Shown: in pieces, positions 1 through 10,672 of the stretch | Layout: every line of letters starts with the position of its first letter | Numbering within the stretch: the first letter of the stretch is position 1 | Source of the DNA: Schistocephalus solidus | Taxonomy: Eukaryota > Platyhelminthes > Cestoda > Diphyllobothriidea > Diphyllobothriidae | NCBI GenBank assembly: GCA_017591395.1 | Contig: WEDG01004594.1 | Span: 124,001-188,000 of the forward strand | Direction: 5' to 3' | Length of the DNA: 64,000 bases | The notes under the pieces: generated by a model | Told to the model about the DNA's origin: nothing | Databases searched by the model: none | What the model saw: only the letters and a program-made list of their open reading frames with translations | Translations under genes and position numbers: made by a program

Positions 1-134
1 AGAATGATTTGGGTCAGCACAAATGTGTCATATATAGATTTTCAAGTTCTCATTCGACAGAGGTAAAGTTGACAGCAGACTATTCGATTGTCCATTATAT
101 CAAATCAGCAGCGAGAGCCTCTATAAAGGCCGAG

Positions 135-547
135 GACTTCGAGGTTGGCACACACAGTTTTTTCTCCTAGATTTTTTTTTAAATTGATGGCTCGCCGAAC
201 TCCGCCTCCGACTAACCGTAGGAGATTTTATTACTGCTTCTTTTCTAGTTCACCGTATATTCCAAAGATTGTTGGCTATTGTTTTAAAAATGGCGAATCA
301 TTCTGAATCGGATATGCTTACCATACTACTCATTTCTGCAGTTCATATGGATGCTCACATAGCGCAGCAAATATCCACTTTGTATTTATTTAAACTATGA
401 TACTAAGTTTGTAATGATGGGGCCCTCTGGGCCTAAAATATACTATTTTTTTATTTAACTTAACGGTAGTCGCTTTATGTTTGTGCGCTTACTAAACAGG
501 GTCTCTATGAACCATGCCGATCACTCCAACGCAACGGTCATTAGAAT
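135..547. repeat. Older dispersed repeat, copy 1, split by a LINE tail
   Basis: The segments 135-157 and 465-547 match the two ends of an uninterrupted copy at 1051-1171. In copy 1 about 307 bp of LINE tail lies between them. Of the uninterrupted copy's middle, about 17 bp between the CACACAG end and the GTAGTCGC restart are missing here. This is direct evidence of one repeat inserted into another. No function is recognised for the host repeat. Confidence 0.6.
155..464 (+). repeat. LINE 3' tail, copy 1 (isolated)
   Basis: This stretch is highly similar to 4454-4765, which lies directly after the LINE-1 reverse transcriptase relic. Both begin at CAGTTTTTTCTCC, share the segment around GGCTCGCCGAACTCCGCCTCC, and end in an A/T-rich tail. 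The simplest reading is a severely 5'-truncated insertion of the same LINE family, keeping only the 3' untranslated region. No protein-coding potential is supported. Confidence 0.6.
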
Positions 548-1050
548 AAACAACAGAAATGAACGGAACTGGATTCTACTAATACGAGGAATAACAATGC
601 ATGAAAGGACACAAAAGGCAATAAGAAAGGGTGCGTTACATGTAGATATGTCCCGTTTGGCTTGAAGGAAATCAGTCACGTCCGCTATATAACCGGTGGG
701 GAGTGCAACGCTGTGAGCAACTTCAGAGTCGGCAGGACGTGATGCTGATATTTAGCGAGGGATAACGATATTATATGTAGCGACGGTAATCGTAAGGATG
801 TGAATCAGCGCTTGAGAGCAAAAGAAGGCACTGGCATCTTCATCGACATTCGATCACTCCCACCACATCCTGGTTATTGGTAAATTTCAGTCTTCAATCC
901 ACTTTAACACCCACTTCAGACACTTGTTGCGTTAATTAACCCTCTTCTGGGTAGCAGCAATGTCCCCAGTGCTGTGTGAGTTGGTGCTTGTAGGGGTTGA
1001 CAGTGTGTGCTTCTCTCCAGCTCACCGTTGCACCCAATGTAGTTGCCGAC

Positions 1051-1171
1051 GACTTCGAGGTTGGCACACACAGTGGCGAAAAACTTACCTGTAGTCGCAA
1101 TTAATTGGTGCGCGTACGGAACAGGGTGTCTAAGCACCATGCCGTTCACTCAAACGCAATGTTCATTAGAA
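1051..1171. repeat. Older dispersed repeat, copy 2 (uninterrupted)
   Basis: It carries the same left segment (GACTTCGAGGTTGGCACACA) as 135-157 and the same right segment (from GTAGTCGC to TTCATTAGAA) as 465-547, without the intervening LINE tail. It therefore acts as an empty-site reference for the insertion upstream. Confidence 0.55.
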
Positions 1172-1784
1172 GAAATGACAAAAATGGAGGATCGGGATTT
1201 TTACTTATAAATTAATTATTTATTTATTGAAAGTTTAACAGGCAAGGTCAACAAATATATATATAGAGTAGAGTGTCAAAACTGAAAGTGAAAAAGACTC
1301 CTGATCGTTGTTTCAGGTGTTTTCAGGAGAAAAAACTGCAGCTTATTGAGTAATTAATGTTCTAGACAGGGACACGGTAGCAGTGACACAGGTGACCCGT
1401 GAAGAACTTCTCCATTCAGTGTTATGGATCCGGTATTCTGCACCGCGCAGCTCGTTTTTGAAAGCTAAGTGAAAGTTCTAATTTTTTTCCGAATTTCCTT
1501 ATCCAAAGCTTTAATTACTAACTGATTTTGTGATGTTAAACTTTGCACTTTTAACACTATCAACTGCTTATACCTGTGGTGCTCGTCCTTTTCTACAGGC
1601 GTGAACATTTAGAGTCAACGCTTTCAACCGATATAGCCTCGTTATTAGTCAGGTGGATCTGTTATACTAAGAAAATTCTCAAGCACGTATAAAGGTCCTT
1701 AGTTAAAATTTTGGACAAAAAACATTTGTCGCAGAATATTATTCGCCTGCTTTTTCCTAAGTTTGACTAAATTAATTTCTCCTA
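1172..1784. other. Intergenic, no supported gene
   Basis: A/T-rich sequence before the LINE-1 coding relic. At 1325-1340 there is a reverse-complement match to the CAGTTTTTTCTCC start of the LINE tail, so part of it is probably another repeat scrap. Nothing else is recognised. Confidence 0.4.
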
Positions 1785-3994
1785 GCAAAAATGAGAACGA
1801 AAATCTCGTCTCGCCGCAAGGTTAGTGCCGTTCGTACCTATCATGCTTTTGAACTCGCAGATATGAGCTTAATACGTAACTTTTTGGACTCATTGGACTG
1901 GCAGAATCTCTCCTCCATGAACGACGCAGCAAGTCTTTGTGACTTCGTGTAGGTCGTTTCAAAAAACGTCCTGGAGCTTGTGCCAACCAAAATAGTCAAA
2001 CCCTACGTCTCGGAATCCTCCGTTCCTCACACTCTTTTGCCACGACTAAAGAAATTGAAGAAGCAGTTGAAAGATCAATATACTGTTTCATTATCTGTAC
2101 ATCTAAGGATCGCAGAGATTTTTGAATAAGCCTCTAAGATTCGTCTTGCACGTGACAGACAGATGGAATCTTGCGCACTCAGTGAGCCAAACTCTGCAAA
2201 ATCTGTTGCTCAACTGTTCCGCCGTCGATCCTCTTCAAAACGAGGTTATGAAATTCCTCCATTACTAAATGAAGACAAGAACTTCGTTCTGGAAGACTCT
2301 GACAAGGCAGAACTGTTTAGTGCGTTCTTTGCAAATCATCTTACGATGGAATCTGAACCGGTTCCGAAGTTTCAGGCATCCTCATTGAATGTTATCAGCA
2401 CTATTGATTTCTCCTTAGAAATAATTCGTAAGCAAATAATTCGTCTGAAAAACTCACACTCTTCGGGAACTGACGGTATTCCAAACTCAGTTGTTAAGAG
2501 AGTGCCGAGCTTTCCCCGATTGCTTAGCCATGTATTCTCAGTTTATCTTTTAAACGGATTCTTTATTGACTCATGGAAGACATCTATTATTCTTCCTGTC
2601 TTCAAGTCGGGATCTCGTTCGGACGTAAATAATTATCGAGGCGTTCACAAAACCCCGGCTCTCGCAAAACTTCTTGAAAAAATTATTTTTAATCAAATTC
2701 TCGACTTTTGCCTAGAAAAATAAGCTTTTTAAGCGACTTGCAATATGGTTTTCTACCTGGGAGATCATGCGAAGTGTGTCACTTAGCTTTTCTTAACCTC
2801 GTCACTTCCCTTCGCAACGAGCAACAGTCAGTGGTTGTGATCTACTTTGACCTGAGCAAAGCCTTTGACAAGGTACCGCACAAACGTCTTCTAGTGACAC
2901 TGGAAGCCCTCGGCATCCGGCCTCCTCTCCTTGACTTCATTGGTTCCTACTTGTCTAACTGCAGCCAGAAGGTCTTAGTAGGTAATAGCTATTCGACGCC
3001 TCAGCCGATCACGATTGGCGTTTTTCAAGGCACCGTTCTAGGTCCCCTTCTCTTCATTCTGTACATTAAGGAAATTTCAACTTTACTCACAACTTCACAA
3101 AATTTCGTTTACGCTTACGATCTCAAGTGCATTTATTCATTTTCTAAAGACACTGCCAATAGTTGCGTTGATAAAATCGACACTGATCTACTTATGCTCT
3201 CACGTTGGAGCTGTACTTGGCAGATGGAATTTTCTCCATCCAAGAGCATTTTCATGTGTTTTGGCCCCGCCAAGCTTCCTGAACCCCTAGTATTTCAAAA
3301 TAGTACACTTTTAGAACGATCAACCATAAAAGACTTAGGTCTAAGTTACACGAATAAGCTAGCATTATCGTCTCATGCTGATCGAATTTCTGCAAAGGCT
3401 GCACAGATATGTGGTTTTATATCATATAATTTCTTCCTTCCGGAAATAAAGTTAAACCTATACCGCATGTTTGTTCTTCCTATCCTAGAATACTGCTGTT
3501 CCCTATTTGGGCTGATGAACGCCTCTGACCGCAGTAAGATTGAAAAATTTCAGAGGATTTTTACTCGAAGACTATTTTCTTTTCCTGGATACTGTATCTC
3601 TTATACTGATAGATGCCAGTTAGCAAACATTAAATTTCTGTGGGTTAGAAGACTCGAAGCCGGTCTCTGCTTCCTGTTTCGCGTTAACTCTAGCCCAAAT
3701 CTCCCACGAATTAACGCTCTCACTTCGGTAGATCGACTCTATGCCACTCGTAATTCCTCCATGATCATTTCACCACCCCTTAGCTCCACAACTAACCAGT
3801 CTCAGTTTTTTGCCTCCAAATATGCTTTCATGTGGAATAATCTACCACTGCAAATTCGGTTGTCGTCTACATTAGCTATTTTCCAAACCAAATTACGCAA
3901 ACATTTAACTTCGGAAGATATAAAGTCCTTATTGTCTGTTTCCTTCCCAAACTCGCAACTTTTGGATTTTGAAAAGGGTTCTCCTGGTATTTGA
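1785..3994 (+). pseudogene. LINE-1: CR1-like non-LTR retrotransposon ORF2 relic
   Basis: The relic encodes the endonuclease-RT linker and the reverse transcriptase of a jockey/CR1-type LINE. The reading frame opens near 1791, is broken by stops near 1948 and 2126, continues in the same frame through 2163-2720, and then shifts to the frame of 2708-3994. Seen motifs are the SGTDGIPNSV fingers motif, a PVFKSGSRSDVNNYRGV segment, the catalytic block FDLSKAFDKVPH (residues 47-58 of the downstream frame) and FQGTVLGPLLF. The YADD box reads YAYD (residues 135-138), so one metal-binding aspartate is lost. A C-terminal region typical of these RTs follows. The apurinic endonuclease is absent, consistent with 5' truncation. 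It is related to the element at 60-63 kb and is certainly inactive. The exact clade is inferred from motif style only. Confidence 0.85.
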
Positions 3995-4765
3995 GGCAGC
4001 TCCCTTGATATTATATTGGTCTCTTATTATATTTCCATCATCCTCTACAGAGTCAATCTTTGCATTTACTTTTTCTTCCCCTCCTTTTAAACTAGCATTG
4101 CCAACTCTTGACAAACTTCATACTTACCTCCGAATTTGCAAACGTGACGATACTCTCCAGGTTCTGTTGATGATCGAGGTGGGTTCTGATGGTTTCGCCT
4201 CTTTGGTGATGGACTATACAGTCAGCAAGGTCGCATCTCGATGATGATCTCGTGACCTCTACTGTCCCCTCTTAGTTTCGACCATGTTGTCTACGATGAG
4301 TTCGTCCTCTCTCACCTCCACTGGTGTTTATAAACAGTATCTCTGACTGCTATATTATCTTTCACCCGACAAAGAGCGTCCCGAACCCTCATACGTAGTC
4401 AGCAACATCACAATACTATCCCATTGCATTTAGCTATTAATTTTTTAGTGAAGCAGTTTTTTCTCCTATTTTTTTAAATTGGTGGCTCGCCGAACTCCGC
4501 CTCCTACTAAACCCTAGGAGTTTTTTTAACTGATTCTTTTCCAGTTCACCGTATATGCCAAAGATTGTTGACCTTTCGTTTAAAAAATGGCAAATCTTTT
4601 CGAATCGGATATGTTTACCATACTACTCATTTCTGCTGTTCATATGGATGCTCACATAGTGCAGCAATTCTCCACTTTGTATTTATTTAAACCACGGTAC
4701 TTAGTTTGTAAAGATGGGGCTCTATGGGTCTTAAATATACAATTTATTTATTTATTATTTTTATT
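3995..4765 (+). mobile_element. LINE-1 3' untranslated region and tail
   Basis: The tail follows the RT relic. The portion 4454-4765 is repeated at 155-464 and ends in an A/T-rich run built from TTTA and TTAT steps (about 4740-4765), as expected for the 3' end of a LINE that primes on short repeats. The stretch 3995-4453 has no supported gene. Confidence 0.6.
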
Positions 4766-5869
4766 AGTATGTCTGCGAGCGGCTGTTCGCTGTCGACTGA
4801 GAAATAAGCCGATTGAGGTCTGAAGAGCCAGCAATAAAGAAAATAAGGTCATGTTCAATTGCAGAAAAACGTTTGACCATAATTGGAGGGTTTTGCTACG
4901 GGAAGACAACCTTTTAGCTTCAGCGACTTTAAAGTTAAAGCCGCATGAGTAAAGGAAATGAAATGCAACGTCCAGGGGGATTTTACCCTTGGGGACGTTT
5001 TTTAAAAGAAAATTGAAACTTCTCTTATGTCAGTCAATTGACTCAGTACTGACCATGTTAAGAAAAGGCTATAGTTTCTTGCATTGTTGAGAAGTGAGTG
5101 AAAACAACTTTCCCTCAAAAATGATACCAAGGATCGTGAAGAGAGAACCATATTTAGACATAAAGGAATTAAAGTTTTCCAGGGCGTCAAGGTATAATTT
5201 TTTCATGCTTACGGTGGGTTGCTCTAGTGGACGTTTTACGCGAAGAGGATGTTCGCGTCTAAGCGCTGACTGGGGTTTTATATTGATTTTAAAATAGAAG
5301 AATTTTTCAAATCGACAACACGAAAGGAAAATTGTCACTAGTGCCGTTTTGCGGGAAAAAAAGATATAATATTTGAATTTTGTGTTTTAAACAAAGCACT
5401 GCAAGCAAAAAGCTGCTAGGTAACGAGTTTAAACTGAAAGTAGAATTAGCGAAGAGGCTATGCAGGATGAAAAATTATATCAACTGATAAACCAGTTACT
5501 GCAAATTATTCTTCGCTGGAAATAGGGTAAACTTTCGAAATTTCAACTTTAGTTCTTGAATTAACCTTTAGCTTCCGTCCTTTTGACGTAATTCTGAAAG
5601 AACTTTAATTAGACTATGTAGGGTTAAAGTGTTTAAAACTGTACATTTCTCCCTTTTGTCGATTGTATCAGTATCAGTACATTTGAGGGAGATGTAGGTG
5701 AGTCACCTTTGAATTCCCTATTTGTACATACGAGTTGTGGTATCAAAAAAATAGTATCTCGATATGTTGGCGAGGCCAACATAGTGGAACAAAGTTGAAA
5801 AAGAGCAGACAGTGAAAAAACTCCCGGTGATATTTAGGAGAAAAAAACTGTCGCCCTTGGGAGGGGGTC
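4766..5869. other. Intergenic, no supported gene
   Basis: Short open frames exist in several phases but none has recognisable motifs or consistent coding character. Around 5810-5850 a short AGGAGAAAAAAACTG motif resembles the reverse complement of the LINE tail start. Confidence 0.4.
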
Positions 5870-6223
5870 CAATGGGGGCATTTCAGAGGTCACATGATGC
5901 TCCATTGCTGATTGCAGCGTCCGTTGAGGGATTTCAAAGGCTTAAATAGATGTCCAGATCATCCTCGGTCCATTGCGGTTCGAACCAGGGGATAACGTTC
6001 ATACACCTCATGGACGACGGACGCCAGGTCCAGCTGATGCGAATACTCACGGTGTCACCAAGGTGTGTAAATAAGTTAAGCATCGAAGACATCGAGGACC
6101 CCAGCATGGGAATAATGGGAGAATGCAAGCCCTCGAACGAAAATAACAAACAAGGAAATGTTACTAAAAATATAACTAGTAGTATCATTAATGCCTTGTT
6201 TTCTGACGTCACACTTGCAGCTT
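5870..6223 (-). mobile_element. LINE-2 3' untranslated region
   Basis: On the minus strand this lies immediately downstream of the LINE-2 stop codon at 6224. Open frames overlap on both strands but show no motif. Position and continuity suggest it is the 3' untranslated segment. The end of the element is not sharply defined, and no clear target duplication was found. Confidence 0.4.
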
Positions 6224-8690
6224 TCAGTTAGTGTTGTAGCTCGCACCATTATATCGATCTAACTTTCGCTTAAAAACCTCCCAGGAGTCCGACATTACAA
6301 CATCCAGACGAAGACTATTCCAAGCTTCGACTACTCTTTTGGAGAAGAAGAACTTCCGAGTGTCAAGCCTTGCTCCAGTCACACGTAATTTGAGAGGATG
6401 ACCTCTCAAGTTCGTTGTTTTTGCTAACTCGAAGAAATTCCCTGGCAGGAGACAACAGTCCTGGATACGTAGTATGCGGAATGTTAGTATCAGGTCCCCC
6501 CGAAGCTGTCTATAGTGCAAGGGAAAGAGATTGAGACTCAACAGCCGTGTTTCATAAGGCAGTGAGCCATGTCCAAGGACAAGCTTGGTTGCTCGCCTTT
6601 GGACCTTTTCGAGGATGTTGATGTCCTTCGCCGCCCAGGGTCTCCAAGCTTGGATAGCGGACTCCAGCTGTGGCCGCAAGAATGTTCCGAAGACTTTAGC
6701 GAAGCAGTCGGTAGTGAAGGCTGCAAAAGCTCGTTTAACGAGGTACAGAATCGACATGGCTGACTTCGCTACCTTTGCGCAATGTAGGGAGGGTTTAAGC
6801 GAAGGCGTGATCCAGACTCCAAGGTCCTTTTGGACATCCACTTCTTTCAATGGAATGCCATTCAGACTGTAAACCGTACGATTCGAAGGATTGCTTTTCC
6901 CGACTAGTATGATGTTGCACTTGCTATCATTAAACGGCAAGAGCCAGTCATTGGACCATTTCGGGAGTCGATTTAAGTTTGCCTGCAAGTTCTCTTCATC
7001 AGCCGCAGTTTGAATGACGCGCCAAAGTTTGAGATCATCGGCAAACATGGCAATATCGCAGTCCATGATGTAGACAATGAACAGTATAGGGCCGAGAACA
7101 GAGCCTTGGGGAACACCACTCTCAACCTCAACTTTAGTCGACTGTTTGTCGCTGATATGCACAGTTTGTGAGCGGGCCAGTTAAGAAGTTTTCTATCCAT
7201 GTCAGAAGTCTACCTCTTACGCCTATGCGGTTGAGTTTATTAAGAAGGCGGTGGTGCGGCACGCTATCAAAAGACTTTTTGAAGTCTATATAGACTGCGT
7301 GCACCGTATTACCACTATCGACCGCTTCAGTCCAACGTTCTAAACAGTAGAGCAAATTTGTGACGCATGATCTACCTCTACGGAAACCGTGCTGGGCTTC
7401 GGATAGCAGATTGTTATGTTCGAAGAACTGTATTAGTTGTTGCTTAATTATTTTTTCCATGATTTTGCAGCAAACAGAAGTTAGGCTGACTGGTCGATAA
7501 TTGTTAGCAGAGGCCCGGCTTCCACCCTTATAAAGCGGCGTAATCCATGCGGATTTCCAGTCGGCTGGTAGACTTCCGGTCTGGAAGGATGCTTGGAAAA
7601 GCGTATAGAGTGGTTTTGCCAACTCTCTCGCGAGCTCTTTCAACAGCTTGGCAGGTACTTCATCGGGACCCGGAGACTTGGATTCCTTTAACCCCAAAAG
7701 TTCCTTGAGGACAGTAGTCTCGGTAAAATTAACAGTCTCGACTATTGTATCCACTTCGAAGCCATCGGTAGGGTGATCGTATCTCGTTTCCTTTGTGAAA
7801 ACCGACTGGAAAAATTCCGAAAGATGATTAGCCTTCGCACCGTCTTCAGTGAGGTCTATGCCCCCGGCGGTCCTCAGCAGGGGTATTGGATCCTTGTTCC
7901 GTGTATTCTGTCTGAGGTAACCGTAAAACAGTTTCGGGTTCACGGTGGCCCGGTTCAGCAGGTCCACTTCGAAAGCCTGTCTTGTTCTAAAAATAAGGCC
8001 CTTGACCCGATTTCTCTGCATTTTATACGCATTTAGAGATGAAGGAGTTCCGTACGTAAGCGATTTTTTCCACAATCTCCGCTTTTTGTTTACTTCGATT
8101 TTTAAGGCCTGCGAAAGCCATCGCGGTCTGTTCGTTAACCTTTTTCTCAAAATTGGACAGTGTTTTTCCATGAGCCTGTGCAGTATGTCCCGGAACGTTT
8201 CCCAGTCCTCGGTTACGTTTCCAAAGAATAAAGGTTCCCACTGAGTGCGCATGAGTTCGGCCCTCATTCCACCGAAATCGCCTTGCCATATATTCCTTCT
8301 GATTGTTGTGGGTCTTGCAGGTATAGAAAATAGTGAGTACTCCCATCGCATTACCACGTGGTCACTTTTGCCTAGCGGCGGTAGACACGACACTTCGTCG
8401 ATGCTGTCGTGCGACTTCGTGAGAACTAGGTCCAGGCAATTGGCCTGTTGTCCTTCGCACACCCTGGTTGGAAAAGTGACGTGCTGTGTGAGACGTAGCT
8501 TTAGTGTCGTGCTCAGAAAACAACCGTCGAAGGCTAGATCAGAACTATGTGCACAGGTCGAGCTCCAGTCGATGTGAGGCGCATTGAAGTCACCCATGAT
8601 CAGGATATCCAACCGTGTGGCAATCTTTTCAAGTTCCTCTAGCAGGTTAGCAATAACTGTAGTTGTGTGCAGTTGATAATGAGGTAGAAA
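6224..8690 (-). pseudogene. LINE-2: CR1/jockey-type retrotransposon ORF2 relic
   Basis: On the minus strand the relic runs from the end of the endonuclease domain (ILIMGDFNAPHIDW, near 8610) through a complete reverse transcriptase. Visible blocks are KSPGPDEVPAKLLKEL, ITPLYKGGSRASANNYRPVS, the catalytic IDFKKSFDSVPH (usually KAFD) and FADD (residues 40-43 of the 6224-7162 frame), then a C-terminal part with WSNDWLLPFNDSKCNI and KDLGVWITPSLK. A frameshift occurs near 7140-7180, and the spacer between LFIVYI and the FADD block is shorter than usual, suggesting a small deletion. The 5' end is truncated near 8690, so most of the endonuclease is missing. The long frames make this the youngest-looking LINE here, but it cannot be active. 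Confidence 0.88.
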
Positions 8691-8754
8691 TTCAATTAAG
8701 TGAAAAAAATTAAGCTAATATTTTCCACAGAAACGAAGAAATTGTTTTAAATTT

Positions 8755-9240
8755 GAAGAATTCACTTATCTTTAAATTTGAACAAACCGCCTTTGACCTT
8801 GAATATGCTGTGCAATCCTGGAGACCATTGACAGTTCAAGATCAGAGCTGTCTCGTAAGCGTTTTCAAAGGAGAGCCACCGAAATTTTTAGGATTCAAAG
8901 CTCCTTGCCAAATCCAACTCACCTTACGAATCCTAATCTGTTCGCTTTGAGTTATAGGCAAATGTGCGGCAATCTCCTGCAGGCATTCTACTTTTGAAGA
9001 AATTTTATTGCTGCCTTGACTACTCGGACTTCTTTGAATTTGCAGCCACGACGCATTTCGGAGGGACAGCCATTGAAACGGCGCGTCCAGCAGCTGAGAC
9101 TGCATGTGCACAAGTTCTCCTTCTCTGTCAGAGCGGTCAAACTTATGGAATGCCCCCATGAAGACGTTAGATTGGCGCCATCGCTGGAAAGCTTTTAAAG
9201 GAACCTTGAGTGTTTTATGCTGGAGCCATAAGGAATTTAA
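8755..9240 (+). pseudogene. LINE C-terminal fragment 1
   Basis: The + strand translation keeps LEYAVQSWRPL, matching the LESAIQAWRPW segment after the RT palm in LINE-2. Then, after frame changes, comes FALSYRQMCG, matching FPLHYRQLRG. The region 9016-9198 resembles the terminal LRGHPLKLRV and AWNSL blocks in decayed form. It is therefore a 3'-end relic of a CR1-like LINE, head to head with LINE-2. Several frameshifts and stops are present. Confidence 0.6.
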
Positions 9241-9454
9241 TTAAGCACTCGAAACTCACGCACCAATTTTCATAGTTTATGATCACCTTTGATCTTTTGA
9301 AACTACATGGTTTCCCTGTACACCACACTTAATTTCTCGTTAAAAATAGAATTCTCAAAGGCCCATACCTATTTCCCTCAATAAATTAAATTGAAGTGAA
9401 TCAAAACATCTAAATGGTGTGTGGCTTGCACCCTCCTGTGCGATGACTTTTCCC

Positions 9455-9645
9455 AACTTGGTTGATTGACTAATCTGCGAGGTCATCCATTCAAACTACG
9501 TGTGTCCCCAAGGAAGATTTGAGGTGTAAAAGTATTTTTTTCCAAGCTTTTTGGTTTACCGTGGAATAACCTACCTGTGGCGATTGTAATGTCCCAGTCT
9601 GCGAGGCATTCAATCGTCGGCTTGACATATATATGTTGCAACACC
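9455..9645 (+). pseudogene. LINE C-terminal fragment 2
   Basis: The translation contains LRGHPFKLRVSPRKI, then FFSKLFGLPWNNLPVAIVMS and SARHSIVGL. This parallels the LINE-2 C-terminus (LRGHPLKLRV, then KFFFSKRVVEAWNSL). At least one stop interrupts it. It is a short 3' relic of the same LINE group, possibly the displaced end of the fragment just upstream. Confidence 0.6.
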
Positions 9646-10179
9646 ACGAAGACCACTTAACCTTAAAATACCAGTTTACTACTTAAATCTGCCTTTATTC
9701 GATTGGTCTGCTACGTCGTCACACTGCTTCATATTCTTTCGAATTATTGCAACATAAAGGGGGTTCCAATGCGTAGGCCTCTTTTCCTCAAATACACAGA
9801 ACTTAACTGAATTGAAAGCAAAATATTTTTGCTGTGCTCCACCAGCAGTTACGTAATAATTAAGAAGACGATGGACGCTCCTAGAAGGCACATTCATGTG
9901 TCTGAATAGGGTCTTAAGAACCCAAATGTATAACATTTATTCACCAGTATTCTCTGGTTTTGGGTATATAACCAGATCTGTGATTCTTAAAAACTTAAAA
10001 ATTGTAATTCCAGAGGTGAATTATCTCAAACATGAAATGTTAACACATTTGGCAACTTGATAAAAATTTGAGCCTAAAAAGTGGCATTTTGCGCAGGCAG
10101 CTTATTTTAAAAATATTATTGTTTTATTGCATCTAAAGTCTGAGGTAGAGCGTGTCGTTCTTTTGAAAGGGCTACTGCG
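9646..10179. promoter_or_regulatory. Upstream region of the START-domain gene (no defined promoter)
   Basis: This is A/T-rich DNA between the last LINE relic and the START gene start codon. The promoter presumably lies here, but no TATA box or initiator can be assigned with confidence. Flatworm mRNAs may also receive a trans-spliced leader, so the true 5' end cannot be placed. Confidence 0.25.
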
Positions 10180-10672
10180 ATGACATCGGCGTTTACTGTT
10201 GGCGTTGTTCGACCCGCCACCGATGAGGACGTTAACGTTTTCCGTAACATGGTGGACAGTATTGATGGTTGGACACAAGTGTTTAATCAAAAACAGACTT
10301 CGGTTTTCATTAAGAAGACCGAAAATACATCAATACATATGATAAAGGTATGAATGAAAATTCGCTGTATTATTTTATCAGGTGAGAAGCATTTTGTCCG
10401 ACATTCCTGCTGCCGTGATGTACGACGTTATCCATGATCCGGAATATCGCAGAGTCTGGGACAAGCAGATGATAGAAGGCTACGACATATGCTTAGTTAG
10501 CCCGAACACGGACATTGGCTATTATTCTAGTAAATAAATTCACTTATGATATAACCAGAACATAGTGCGTGTCTTCCCTCCATTTAACAACAGAGACTTT
10601 GTCACCTTACGCTCTTGGTTCAATTTCGATGATACGGAATACATAGTGATGAACCACTCAGTTTTCCACGCA
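10180..10672 (+). CDS. START-domain lipid-transfer protein, STARD10-like, exons 1-3
   Basis: Three exons (10180-10347, 10382-10529, 10566-10672) join into 141 codons without a stop. The product matches the N-terminal two thirds of a START domain of the PCTP/STARD10 type. Recognisable blocks are [17 protein letters not shown], then [33 protein letters not shown] and [11 protein letters not shown]. Family members bind and move phosphatidylcholine or phosphatidylethanolamine between membranes in the cytosol. The start ATG gives a short N-terminal lead, as in STARD10. Intron 1 is 34 bp and intron 2 is 36 bp, both GT-AG. The second acceptor was chosen at ACATAG because it preserves alignment length to the family; the CCAG seven bases earlier would add residues. 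Exon 3 ends before GTAAGC in phase 0. The match to STARD10 rather than to related START proteins is from memory of the family. Confidence 0.88.
10348..10381 (+). other. Mini-intron 1 (34 bp)
   Basis: It starts GTATGA after codon AAG and ends TTATCAG before GTG. Removing it joins HMIK to VRSIL in frame, which fits the START domain. Its length is near the lower limit for spliceosomal introns in flatworms. Confidence 0.85.
10530..10565 (+). other. Mini-intron 2 (36 bp)
   Basis: It starts GTAAAT and ends ACATAG, in phase 1. Splicing joins GYYS to [12 protein letters not shown] and keeps the spacing between GYYS and RDF seen in STARD10. An unspliced transcript would hit the TAA inside GTAAATAA at once. 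Confidence 0.85.
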
